64,000 bases of DNA from Parcubacteria group bacterium (GTDB taxonomy: Bacteria; Patescibacteria; Paceibacteria; SW-4-49-11), in assembly GCA_943354045.1 (NCBI GenBank), contig CALRBF010000001.1, positions 124,001 through 188,000 on the forward strand, written 5' to 3'. Shown in pieces: positions 25,212 to 33,762 of this stretch. Numbering within the stretch: position 1 is the first letter of the stretch; each line of letters begins with the position of its first letter. The position numbers were made by a program, and so were the translations under genes. The notes under the pieces are model-generated. The model searched no databases. It had not been told where the DNA came from and saw only the letters and a program-made list of their open reading frames with translations.

Positions 25212-25217
25212 TATATC

Positions 25218-26864
25218 CTATTGCGTAATACTTTGGAGCACTGTATTAGACAATCGTGTTGGCCAATAGGTTATACGTTTTATGCTGCCGTTTATTCGCT
25301 CCTGTCCACCAAAATCGTAATGTCCAACAGTTGCCATATTGACAGTTGGTAGTACTCCACTTGAATCTGTTTCTAATGCTACGCCCACTCTTTTTAGTGC
25401 AAAATCATTCGCCGCATAACCAAGTGCTACCTTGTTACCGCCGGGTGAACCAAAGATTGCTTGGACAGCGGATACCGAGACAACCGCCGTTTGTGCTGCG
25501 GCGTTTGAGAATTGAATCCGCTCTCCTGCGTCTGTGGATGCCCGAACGGTGATTGTTGCCCCGCCTCCAAGGACATTAGCTGTTTCTCCATAGAAAGTAC
25601 CCCCCAACTGATTATACCAAGAGTTAAAATTAGTACCTGCTATTATTGTTGCACTATCTGCAAATCTTTGTACAGTAGCAGTCGTTGTAGGTATATAGGA
25701 TGTAGCAAAAGCCCCTTGTTCTAATTGAGCCCCCCATGCATAATAGCTATTCGTTGATGTAGAAGCTCCCCAAGTATCAAACCAAACTGACCCATTAGAT
25801 TGTGTTAATACCGAATTCAAAGTAGCAGTTATGCTACAACGATACCAACCATTTCCTACATTTGTTATTGTTGCATTTGCAGCTGTTGCTGTCCCATTAA
25901 CCGTAACTCCTCCAGATAATTGTCCCGTTGCAAGATTCAATAGCTGATTGGCTCCATTACCACCGGCAGCATCATCTATTCTTATTAATATTACAGATTG
26001 TGTATTAGCCTTCAGATAAACAGAAAACGTATAAGTCCCTATTGTAGATGTTGTAGCAGTTTTAGCCCAAACTTTAACATTACTAGTACTATTAGAACCA
26101 GTAACTATATCAGCATTTATACCTCCATCTGGAGAAGCAATTGTATTGGCTATTATAGCAACATTATTGAGGCTGGTACTAGCAGCTAAATCAGCTGATT
26201 GTAATAATAAATTTGTCCTCTGCTCCTCCACTAATAGCCCTAAACTCTCCCTGGTCACAGGATTATGATTAAACCTTGGTGCATTTACTGCTGCCGTCTT
26301 AATAAGTCCATCTGAGTCTACATATGTTGCCGTAGGAGTAGTTTCTAAAACATTTCTTATAAAACTTATTGGATTAGTACCATTGACTGCATTGGTTAAT
26401 TGTTTATCTCTTGCAAAGTTTAAATCTAGGGTTGGTGCTACTGTTGTTCCTCCTGCTGCTGTTGCCAATATATTACTATTATCATATCCAGTACTTACTC
26501 CATTTACTGTCTTTGTCACTAAGTATTGCCCTCTATCTGGTATGGGTATTCCTGCTATATAGTCACTTAATGCACTACTTAAATCTATTCCATTACTACA
26601 TCCTGCTACTACACATAATCCTACTGTACTTCCTACTCCTACTCCTTGTAATGCTGGCGGATATACTCCCCTTTCTATAATATATTGTTGTATTGCCTTT
26701 GCTATTGCATTTTGATCTGATTTCCTCTTTGCTTCCCTTGCTGCTTCTATTTGTTTATTGGGGTTTATTGCAATTAATACTATTGCTGCTAATATACCTA
26801 TTGCGGCAATCACCAATAATATCTCTAATAATGTAAATCCTTTCTTTTGTTTTCCTCCCCTCAT
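25218..26864 (-). CDS. Type IV prepilin-like protein with phage tail-type domain (copy 1)
   Basis: The 548-residue protein opens with a type III prepilin signal: basic leader MRGGKQKKG, cleavage before F10, Glu at mature position 5 (FTLLE), and the hydrophobic N-helix. A short pseudopilin-like segment (to about 130) follows. Next comes a module with LDLNFARDKQ, ATYVDSDGLIKTA and LLVEEQRTNLL, then GAQLEQGAFATSYIPTTTA. Those phrases are familiar from phage tail or spike proteins. A pilus or pseudopilus tip displaying a lectin-like domain is inferred. A GC-rich patch at about 25400-25570 lies in the 3' part. Confidence 0.8.
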   Translation of the reverse strand: MRGGKQKKGFTLLEILLVIAAIGILAAIVLIAINPNKQIEAAREAKRKSDQNAIAKAIQQYIIERGVYPPALQGVGVGSTVGLCVVAGCSNGIDLSSALSDYIAGIPIPDRGQYLVTKTVNGVSTGYDNSNILATAAGGTTVAPTLDLNFARDKQLTNAVNGTNPISFIRNVLETTPTATYVDSDGLIKTAAVNAPRFNHNPVTRESLGLLVEEQRTNLLLQSADLAASTSLNNVAIIANTIASPDGGINADIVTGSNSTSNVKVWAKTATTSTIGTYTFSVYLKANTQSVILIRIDDAAGGNGANQLLNLATGQLSGGVTVNGTATAANATITNVGNGWYRCSITATLNSVLTQSNGSVWFDTWGASTSTNSYYAWGAQLEQGAFATSYIPTTTATVQRFADSATIIAGTNFNSWYNQLGGTFYGETANVLGGGATITVRASTDAGERIQFSNAAAQTAVVSVSAVQAIFGSPGGNKVALGYAANDFALKRVGVALETDSSGVLPTVNMATVGHYDFGGQERINGSIKRITYWPTRLSNTVLQSITQ

Positions 26865-26900
26865 AAGAGTTATTTTTATTTTTACATTTTCCTTACTCTC

Positions 26901-26929
26901 ATTATAGTACAGTATGAGTATTTCTTCAA
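26901..26929 (-). promoter_or_regulatory. Promoter of prepilin copy 1
   Basis: TTGAAG (26929-26924), 17 bases, TATAAT (26906-26901) on the minus strand, about 37 bases before the ATG. Confidence 0.65.
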
Positions 26930-26932
26930 ATA

Positions 26933-28591
26933 TTATTTACTTTTTTGACAGGCTTTTACAAAACCCTTAAAGAGTGGATGTGGGTTAAGAGGATGAGAAA
27001 TAAGTTCAGGATGGAATTGAGTTCCTATAAAGAATGGGTGACTGGCAAGTTCAATAATTTCTACTAAGTTATTTTCTGTATTAACTCCTGCAATAATAAG
27101 TCCTGCTTTCTCTAATTCTTCCCGATATGTATTATTCACTTCATAACGATGACGATGTCTCTCCTGGACTTGAGCAGTATTATATAATTTACGTGTAAGA
27201 GTTTTCGGTGCTATATCGCAAAGATATTCTCCTAATCTCATACTTGCTCCCATTGTCTCTTGTTCCAAATTAATATCCTGTCCCTCTATAATATCAATAA
27301 CTGGATTTGGAGTTTTAGGATCTATTTCGGCTGTATGAGCTCCTTTAATTTTAGCGACATTGCGAGCATATTCTACTACGGCAAGTTGCATACCATAACA
27401 AAGTCCTAAATAAGGAATTTTATTCTCACGAGCATATTGTATAGCTTTTAATTTCCCCTCTACTCCTCGCTCCCCAAATCCTCCTGGAATAATAATTCCA
27501 TCATATTGCTTTAATCCCGCAACTTTTTTGGAATCATTTTCAAATTCAGAACTATCTATCCAATCAATTACTGGCTTGAGACGCGCAGAAAAACTGGCAT
27601 GCTTAATTGCCTCAATTACCGATATATAGGCATCACTCAAAACAAAATTACCACTATTAAAGTATTTCCCTACAATTCCAATTTTAATTTCTTTGTTTGC
27701 AGTGTCAATTTTTTGGGTAAAGCTCGTCCATTCTTTCAAATCTCTTTTTCGAGGGCGTAAATCTAATTTTTTTAGTAATTTGGTTGAGAGATTATCATAT
27801 TCAAAATTAATAGGTACATGATAAATACTATCAACATCAGGAGCTGAGATAACATCGTCAGCCGAGACATTACACATAATAGATAATTTTTGTTTCCTGA
27901 TATCATCAAGAGGATGACTGGAACGAGCCACAATCATATCCGCCTGTATTCCAGCACTATTGAGTAACCGAGAGGCATGTTGAGTTGGTTTGGTTTTCAT
28001 CTCACCAATTTTACTCGGAATAGGAAGATAACTTACTAATACAAATAATATATCTTGAGGATTTTCTAATTTAAGTAGTCTGGCTGATTCTAAAAATAAT
28101 AAATTCTCATATTCCCCTGCAGTTCCTCCAATTTCAATAATAGTAATATCTGCATTATGCGTACTCTGAGCCTGTTTAATACGATTTATTACTTCATTCG
28201 GGATATGTGGAACAACACTTACACATTTACCTCCAAATTTGAGAGCCCGCTCCTGCTCTATGACTGATTGATATACAGAACCTGTCGTCATATAATTAAT
28301 GCGTGTGAGTTTGGTATCAAGAAATCTCTCATAATTACCCATATCTTGATCACATTCCAATCCATCAGCAAGAACAAAAGTCTCCCCATGCTCCAATGGA
28401 TTCATAGTCCCTGCATCTACATTGACATAAGGATCAATTTTGACTGCTGTCACATTGAAGCCACGAGATTGGAGAATTAAAGCCATTGATGAGGTGGTAA
28501 TTCCCTTACCCACTCCTGACATTACACCCCCAACTACAAAAATATATTTAGGATTTGATTTTTTTGCTTTACTCGTTTTCCGAATTGACAT
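26933..28591 (-). CDS. pyrG: CTP synthase
   Basis: The 552-residue enzyme aminates UTP to CTP using glutamine and ATP. The N-terminal synthetase domain has VVGGVMSGVGKGITTSS (P-loop) and VDAGTMNPLEHGE. The C-terminal class I glutaminase has GGFGERG, the nucleophile in YLGLCYGMQ, and the His-Glu of FHPE. The length is normal. Its start lies inside the last 23 bases of rplI, so the two are translationally coupled. Confidence 0.97.
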   Translation of the reverse strand: MSIRKTSKAKKSNPKYIFVVGGVMSGVGKGITTSSMALILQSRGFNVTAVKIDPYVNVDAGTMNPLEHGETFVLADGLECDQDMGNYERFLDTKLTRINYMTTGSVYQSVIEQERALKFGGKCVSVVPHIPNEVINRIKQAQSTHNADITIIEIGGTAGEYENLLFLESARLLKLENPQDILFVLVSYLPIPSKIGEMKTKPTQHASRLLNSAGIQADMIVARSSHPLDDIRKQKLSIMCNVSADDVISAPDVDSIYHVPINFEYDNLSTKLLKKLDLRPRKRDLKEWTSFTQKIDTANKEIKIGIVGKYFNSGNFVLSDAYISVIEAIKHASFSARLKPVIDWIDSSEFENDSKKVAGLKQYDGIIIPGGFGERGVEGKLKAIQYARENKIPYLGLCYGMQLAVVEYARNVAKIKGAHTAEIDPKTPNPVIDIIEGQDINLEQETMGASMRLGEYLCDIAPKTLTRKLYNTAQVQERHRHRYEVNNTYREELEKAGLIIAGVNTENNLVEIIELASHPFFIGTQFHPELISHPLNPHPLFKGFVKACQKSK

Positions 28592-29021
28592 ACAGTTCTA
28601 TCTTAGTTTTTATAATGGGGGTGAGATGAATATCAATAGTATATGTTCCTATTGCTTTAATGGGACTTGCAATATGAATCATTTGCTTTTCTAATAATTC
28701 TCCAAATTCAGTATTAAGCCTTGAGACAATATCACTTTCTTTAATAGCTCCAAACAAATGTCCTTCTGAGTTAGTCTTGGCAACAACAGTCAATGAATAA
28801 TTCTCTAGTTTAGCCTTAAGATTATTAAGAGCTTCTAAATGAGCTTTTTCATTTGCTTCCGACTGTTTAGCTTGAGATTTTTTTTGAGCAATATCTTGAG
28901 CTGTTGGTATTATACCCAATCTTTTACGTAAGAGAAAATTTCTTCCATATCCTTCTGATACTGTGATAATATCTCCTTTTTTTCCTATTGATGGAACATC
29001 TTGATTTAAAAGTATCTGCAT
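28569..29021 (-). CDS. rplI: Ribosomal protein bL9
   Basis: A 150-residue bL9 with the full N-terminal domain (MQILLNQDVPSIGKKGDIIT, GYGRNFLLRKRLG), a central helix, and the C-terminal domain (NSEGHLFGAIKESDIV, IKAIGTYTIDIHL). It binds 23S rRNA near L1 and limits frameshifting. bL9 is absent from some CPR lineages, so its presence helps narrow the lineage. It lies 3 bases after acyP and overlaps pyrG by 23 bases. Confidence 0.96.
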   Translation of the reverse strand: MQILLNQDVPSIGKKGDIITVSEGYGRNFLLRKRLGIIPTAQDIAQKKSQAKQSEANEKAHLEALNNLKAKLENYSLTVVAKTNSEGHLFGAIKESDIVSRLNTEFGELLEKQMIHIASPIKAIGTYTIDIHLTPIIKTKIELYVNSENE

Positions 29022-29024
29022 ATT

Positions 29025-29306
29025 TCAGTGTATTATTCTAAACTCTCGTGAACTGGATACAATATATTCTTTATTATCCCAAAACTCAGCAACATTGTCA
29101 ACGCGTGAAAGAGTTGAACCTTTATGAACTCTTTCAATCAGCTCTTGCAATTGTTGTGACTCCCCCCAGGCTTCAATTTGAACCGTACCATTTGGAAGAT
29201 TCTCTACTGTTCCTATGATATCTAATTTTTCTGCTTCAGATACTACAAAGACTCGAAATCGTACCATCTGCACTCGCCCTGATACAATAAGTTTTACATA
29301 TTGCAT
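29025..29306 (-). CDS. acyP: Acylphosphatase
   Basis: A 93-residue acylphosphatase, which hydrolyses acyl phosphates. The phosphate loop reads SGRVQMVRFR, keeping the catalytic Arg, and GTVENLPNGTVQIEAWG keeps the catalytic Asn. The loop Gly of the usual VQGV is Met here. It is 3 bases upstream of rplI and 1 base after the M50 protease gene, in the same operon. Confidence 0.87.
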   Translation of the reverse strand: MQYVKLIVSGRVQMVRFRVFVVSEAEKLDIIGTVENLPNGTVQIEAWGESQQLQELIERVHKGSTLSRVDNVAEFWDNKEYIVSSSREFRIIH

Positions 29307-29307
29307 A

Positions 29308-29958
29308 TTAACCTAAAATTACATTAGTGAGCCCAAATATAAGAGGACTAATCAGTCTAAAACCAAATAAAGCAAATATGAGTACAATAAACATTCCTTG
29401 TTCTTCTAATACGGCATAGGCTTTACTCCTAATAATATTATACGGAAGTAGTGGAGCAATAATTTTGGACCCATCCAGAGGAGGAATCGGTATAGAATTA
29501 AATACTGCAAGGACAATATTAATAAGTACTGCAATAAAAAATAATTGAGCTACTTCTTGAGGGATTGTCATAAATAGTCCCGCTATACGATACAGAGCTC
29601 CAAGACCTAAAGCTAATAATAAATTGGACCCAGGTCCTGCAAGAGCAACGAGAGCGGGAGCCCATTTTTGATCTCTTAATAAATAAGGATTAAATGGAAC
29701 CGGCTTGGCATAACCAAACATAAAAGCTCCACTACTACTAATACCAAGTACTAATGGCACTATAATAGAGCCATATATATCAATATGAGGGATGGGGTTA
29801 AGAGTTAATCTCCCTGCTAATTTCGCTGTAGGGTCCCCCAGAGCCAAAGCGATAACTCCATGGGACACCTCATGAATAATCACCGCAAATATCAAGATAA
29901 TAATTTGAAATATAATTAAAATTGTAGCAATATCCATAAACAGTTGACTTTTATTCAT
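29308..29958 (-). CDS. Site-2 protease family (M50) membrane metalloprotease
   Basis: The 216-residue protein has several membrane segments and the zinc motif HEVSH (HExxH, near residue 28). LTLNPIPHIDIYGS follows, and the third ligand is the Asp of NSIPIPPLDGSK. The short form without PDZ domain is the YwhC-like group that cleaves substrates inside the membrane. Its substrate is unknown. The first ATG has no Shine-Dalgarno; an alternative ATG lies seven codons downstream. Confidence 0.9.
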   Translation of the reverse strand: MNKSQLFMDIATILIIFQIIILIFAVIIHEVSHGVIALALGDPTAKLAGRLTLNPIPHIDIYGSIIVPLVLGISSSGAFMFGYAKPVPFNPYLLRDQKWAPALVALAGPGSNLLLALGLGALYRIAGLFMTIPQEVAQLFFIAVLINIVLAVFNSIPIPPLDGSKIIAPLLPYNIIRSKAYAVLEEQGMFIVLIFALFGFRLISPLIFGLTNVILG

Positions 29959-30020
29959 CTAACAGGTATAATAATACCATATTTTGTCATTAATCTCAAT
30001 AATACCGTTAACTTTATAGT

Positions 30021-30221
30021 ATGTCTCGACGATGTGAATTACCAATTTGTTCAAAAAAAGCGATGGTTGTAACCAAGCGTAAACTTTTACGTGGTAATTA
30101 TAATCCTACTAGCAAGCATACTCAAAAAGTAAATGTACAACCCTATACTCTTCCTGATGGAACCAAAGTAAAAGCTTGTACTACTTGTATTCGAACTATT
30201 AATAAAAGCTTAGCTGCTTAA
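30021..30221 (+). CDS. rpmB: Ribosomal protein bL28
   Basis: A 66-residue bL28 starting MSRRCELPICSKKAMVV. Cys5, Cys10 and the later CTTC pair suggest the zinc-binding form. KRKLLRGNYNPTSKHTQKVN and the basic composition fit the family. It stands alone on the plus strand between minus-strand genes. A long hairpin directly after the stop codon ends its transcript. Confidence 0.93.
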   Translation: MSRRCELPICSKKAMVVTKRKLLRGNYNPTSKHTQKVNVQPYTLPDGTKVKACTTCIRTINKSLAA

Positions 30222-30223
30222 AT

Positions 30224-30270
30224 CTAAACAAAAAAGAGTATCGTTATAGAGGATACTCTTTTTTGTTTAG
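30224..30270. terminator. Bidirectional terminator with 19-bp perfect stem
   Basis: Positions 30224-30242 pair perfectly with 30252-30270 around a 9-base loop. AAAAAA on one side and TTTTTT on the other serve both strands. It begins three bases after the rpmB stop and contains the stop codon of the convergent SanA-like gene. Confidence 0.95.
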
Positions 30271-30902
30271 ATAATTTCTTTTTCTCCAAGGAATTTAGGT
30301 TGGCGATTGATAATATGAACATCGGTCCAAGCCTGGGTACGAGCTAAAATTTCTCGTACCTGTGTGCGAATACTAGATTTGAGAGACACTCCTTCTGCCA
30401 CAAATCCTTCCGCATCAATACCCAGGGTTCTGGCAATATATACCGCTCTTTTGATATGAAATTCCTGAGAAATGATAATAATATCATTTTGCCCAAATAT
30501 ATCTCGAGAGCGTACTACCGAATCAAGAGTACGAAATCCTGCATAGTCGAGAACTATATCATCTTTTGGAATGCCTCGCTCTAATAATGCTGTCTGCATT
30601 GCCTTAGGCTCATTATAAGATACCTCTGCATTATCTCCACTTACTAAAATCTTTTTAATTTTACCTTTTTGATATAATTCTACTGCTGCCTCAATACGAT
30701 TTACAAAATAGGGATTATCCCCTCCTCCAATCATACGCTCACTAGTACCTAGCACCAAACCAACCTTATGATCTTTTACATCATCTGCTTTATTTTTAAT
30801 AAATGGTATAGGATCATGGGAAATTGAAGCATTGGTATATGCAATAAAAACAATAGATCCGATAATTATAATACCTATACTTCTTCGAATAAATACAATC
30901 AT
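30267..30902 (-). CDS. SanA/YdcF-like DUF218 membrane-anchored protein
   Basis: The 211-residue protein has one N-terminal membrane segment (about residues 7-24) and a DUF218 domain. The domain is marked by VGLVLGTSE, NRIEAAVELYQKGKIKKILVSG, NEPKAM and IIISQEFHIKRAVYIARTLG. SanA proteins affect envelope barrier function; the reaction is unknown. A TATACT with upstream TGC (30918-30910) sits seven bases before the ATG, so the mRNA is probably leaderless. Its stop codon lies in the terminator shared with rpmB. Confidence 0.88.
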   Translation of the reverse strand: MIVFIRRSIGIIIIGSIVFIAYTNASISHDPIPFIKNKADDVKDHKVGLVLGTSERMIGGGDNPYFVNRIEAAVELYQKGKIKKILVSGDNAEVSYNEPKAMQTALLERGIPKDDIVLDYAGFRTLDSVVRSRDIFGQNDIIIISQEFHIKRAVYIARTLGIDAEGFVAEGVSLKSSIRTQVREILARTQAWTDVHIINRQPKFLGEKEII

Positions 30903-30932
30903 ATAGTATAGTATAGCATATGATTGGGGATT

Positions 30933-32645
30933 TTATTTAGTGATATTAGTCAGAGTTGTATTGGATAATCGCGTCGGCCAGTAGGTTAATCGGGAGATTA
31001 TACCATTAAGAGCATATGGTGGAGCTCCTCCAGTACCACTTCCAATATCTAATCTATCATGTGTAGCCATACCTGTGGCAGCTGTATTAGTTGTTATAGT
31101 TCCTATATTTCCATTAATACCTACAATTAAATCTGAGCTATTAATTGCATATACAGATTTATATATGTTATTGCCTACTAAATAATTAAATGTCATCCCT
31201 GGAAATAATAATATTGGATTAGGATTACGTGCAACACCCAAAAAAGATGTCGCATTTATAGCTCCTCTTAAAGCATAATTATTTTGATTTATAGCGGTAT
31301 TATATACTTGGAATATATGTGGGGTATTACTTGGAATTGCAGCAGTAGCAGTATAAATAGGAGAAAATTGACTAAACCAGGTTCCTGCTGCCTGATTATA
31401 CCAACCTCCTCCTGAAGTTGTGGTAAAGTTTGTCCCCGTGATGCTCGCCACATCCGCGCTGCGGGTTACGGCGGCGGTGGTGGTAGGAATATATGAAGTT
31501 GGGAAAGCTCCTTGTTCTAGTTGAGCTCCCCAAATATAAACTTGAGAACCATTATAATTAGTACCATCATAATTACCTATACGAAATTGTGGTCTAAATG
31601 TAGTTTGTCCTGTAGGGATGGTATAAGTTGCAGAGACTCTATACCAATTATTACTATATGGTGTTATGGATGAAGCTGTAATATTAGTTCCTGTATTAAT
31701 TGTACCTGATACTAAATTAATACTCATAGAATAATTTAATCCCCAACCCTCTTGTACAATAGTGGCATTTTGCTGATTAATATATTTAACAAAAACTGAA
31801 TATGTATATACTTGCCCTGTAGAAGCAGCTATCGTTTTTGCAACATTTGGATATAGCCCCGAAGCAGACATTAAAGTTCCTGTATTTGTACCATCCGGAG
31901 CTAAAGATTGGTTGGCAGTAGCAGACATTGAGCCAGATTTTTCCCAATATACATTACTAATATCTGTACTATACAGCCATAAATTAGTTCTCTGCTCCTC
32001 AATCAATAGTCCTTGACTTGATTTTGTAATAGGATCATGAGTAAATCTTGGTGCATTTACTGTTGCGGTCTTAATAAGTCTATCTGAGTCTACATATGTT
32101 GCCGTAGGTGTACTTTCTACAATATTACCTGGATTAGTTACTCTTGCAAAATTTATGGGATTAGTCCCATCAACTGCATTTACTAATTGTTTATCTCGGG
32201 CAAAGTTTAAATCTAATTTTGGAGCTGTAGTCCCAGCTGTTGCCCATATAGTACTACTATCATAGGCTGGTATAATCCCTGTCGCTGTTTTGGTTATAGT
32301 ATATTGCCCCGTTTGAGGCAGAGGAATAGCTGCTATATAAGGCGCTAAGTCAGTAGTCAAATCTATACCCCCTGTACAAGGGCTCGTCACACATAATCCT
32401 ACCGTCCCTCCTGTTATCACAGATTGTAAGGCTGGTGGATATTTACCCCGATTATTGACTACATACTGTTCTATTGCCTTTGCAATAGCATCCATATCAG
32501 CTTTTCTTTTAACAGCTCTCCCGGCCTCTAATTGCTTATTAGGGTTAAGTACTACTAAACCTATTGCTGAAAATACACCAATAGCTGTGATTACTAATAA
32601 TATTTCTATTAGGGTGAATCCTTTTTTCTTTTTATATATTATCAT
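30933..32645 (-). CDS. Type IV prepilin-like protein with phage tail-type domain (copy 2)
   Basis: The 570-residue paralogue of the 25218-26864 product has the leader MIIYKKKKG, cleavage before F10, Glu at mature position 5 (FTLIE), and the hydrophobic helix. LDLNFARDKQ, ATYVDSDRLIKTA and LLIEEQRTNLW follow. Then GAQLEQGAFPTSYIPTTTAA and RSADVASITGTNF match phage tail-type modules. The C-terminal 150 residues differ from copy 1 apart from the closing ITYWPTRLSNT-like segment (LTYWPTRLSNT here). A short GC-rich patch (31431-31490) encodes the TAAVTRSADVASITG part. Surface display on pseudopili is inferred. Confidence 0.8.
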   Translation of the reverse strand: MIIYKKKKGFTLIEILLVITAIGVFSAIGLVVLNPNKQLEAGRAVKRKADMDAIAKAIEQYVVNNRGKYPPALQSVITGGTVGLCVTSPCTGGIDLTTDLAPYIAAIPLPQTGQYTITKTATGIIPAYDSSTIWATAGTTAPKLDLNFARDKQLVNAVDGTNPINFARVTNPGNIVESTPTATYVDSDRLIKTATVNAPRFTHDPITKSSQGLLIEEQRTNLWLYSTDISNVYWEKSGSMSATANQSLAPDGTNTGTLMSASGLYPNVAKTIAASTGQVYTYSVFVKYINQQNATIVQEGWGLNYSMSINLVSGTINTGTNITASSITPYSNNWYRVSATYTIPTGQTTFRPQFRIGNYDGTNYNGSQVYIWGAQLEQGAFPTSYIPTTTAAVTRSADVASITGTNFTTTSGGGWYNQAAGTWFSQFSPIYTATAAIPSNTPHIFQVYNTAINQNNYALRGAINATSFLGVARNPNPILLFPGMTFNYLVGNNIYKSVYAINSSDLIVGINGNIGTITTNTAATGMATHDRLDIGSGTGGAPPYALNGIISRLTYWPTRLSNTTLTNITK

Positions 32646-32672
32646 ATGTATATTATATTGGAACTTATAACT

Positions 32673-32700
32673 ATTCTATCATATAGAATCTTTAAAGCAA
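32673..32700 (-). promoter_or_regulatory. Promoter of prepilin copy 2
   Basis: TTGCTT (32700-32695), 16 bases ending TGA, TAGAAT (32678-32673) on the minus strand. Confidence 0.6.
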
Positions 32701-32704
32701 TATC

Positions 32705-32733
32705 CACTATTTGCAAATTATTTGCAAATAGTG
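32705..32733. promoter_or_regulatory. 29-bp palindromic operator before znuACB
   Basis: CACTATTTGCAAA and its exact reverse complement flank a TTA centre. The palindrome lies 32 bases before the znuA ATG and 5 bases from the divergent prepilin promoter. Size, symmetry and position fit a Fur-family (Zur-like) or similar metal repressor site. No regulator gene is adjacent. Confidence 0.8.
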
Positions 32734-32764
32734 TACACTTCTTCTATATCTAATATAATATTAT

Positions 32765-33745
32765 ATGAAATCATCTCGATTTATTTTACTTATTATCCTA
32801 CTATTATTGGGAGCAGTAGCAATATTTGCACTCAATAGACCTAAGGATGTAGCCAAAGATACTGTACAAATTCAATCACAAACACAAAAACCTATTATTG
32901 TAGCTACTTTATTTCCCTTCTATGATATCACAAAAACATTAGTAGGAGATCAGGCTGATATTTCTCTTCTCCTACCCCCCGGTATAGAGCCACATTCTTT
33001 TGAACCGACTCCACAGGATATTATACAAATTCAAGAAGCAGATATATTTATCTATACTGGTGATATTATGGAGCCTTGGGTAAAAGATATTATTGCTAAT
33101 TTACCTAAAACTGTTACTATTATTGATGCAAGCAAAGGAATAAATTTAATTGAAAGCTCAGAAGACCATGATCATGGGCATGGTCACGATGATAAGAACA
33201 GTAAAGAAAAACTTGCTCTTGATCCTCATTTTTGGTTAGACTTTAATAATATTATTATAGCAACTAATACGATTTCAGACTCTTTAGCTCAGCTCAATGT
33301 ACTTGATTCTAACTCATTAACTCAAAATAAAACCACCTTGATCAAAGATTTAACTCAATTAGATACAGATTATGCCAATACTCTTGGTAATTGTCGCAAC
33401 AAAACCATAATACAAGCTGGTCATAGAACATTTGGCTATTTAGCACGTAAATATAATCTTGAATATATTACTACAGAAGAATTAAGTCCTAATAGCGATA
33501 CTTCAGCTCAAGATATATCAAAGCTAATTGATGAAATTAAGGAAGAAAAAGCTAAAGCCGTATTTAGCGAAGAATTAATTGAACCTCGTATAGCAAAAAC
33601 CGTATCGGATGAGACAGGAGTACCCATATTATTACTCAATGGGGCTCATAATATCACATCTGACCAATTCAAATCCGGAATATCTTTTATTACTATTATG
33701 CGAGAGAATTTAGAGAATATTACTATTGGGCTTGATTGTAAATAG
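32765..33745 (+). CDS. znuA: Zinc/manganese ABC transporter substrate-binding lipoprotein-like protein
   Basis: The 326-residue cluster A-I binding protein captures divalent metal outside the membrane. It has a hydrophobic N-terminal anchor (about residues 6-24, no lipobox Cys seen). Metal-ligand His residues occur in GIEPHSFEPTPQD and AGHRTFGYLARKY, and an acidic ligand in FSEELIEPRI. A His/Asp-rich loop (EDHDHGHGHDD, about 137-147) is typical of zinc rather than manganese binders. The palindrome upstream and the downstream ABC genes support regulated zinc import. Confidence 0.92.
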   Translation: MKSSRFILLIILLLLGAVAIFALNRPKDVAKDTVQIQSQTQKPIIVATLFPFYDITKTLVGDQADISLLLPPGIEPHSFEPTPQDIIQIQEADIFIYTGDIMEPWVKDIIANLPKTVTIIDASKGINLIESSEDHDHGHGHDDKNSKEKLALDPHFWLDFNNIIIATNTISDSLAQLNVLDSNSLTQNKTTLIKDLTQLDTDYANTLGNCRNKTIIQAGHRTFGYLARKYNLEYITTEELSPNSDTSAQDISKLIDEIKEEKAKAVFSEELIEPRIAKTVSDETGVPILLLNGAHNITSDQFKSGISFITIMRENLENITIGLDCK

Positions 33746-33762
33746 GTGTTATACTTATTCCT

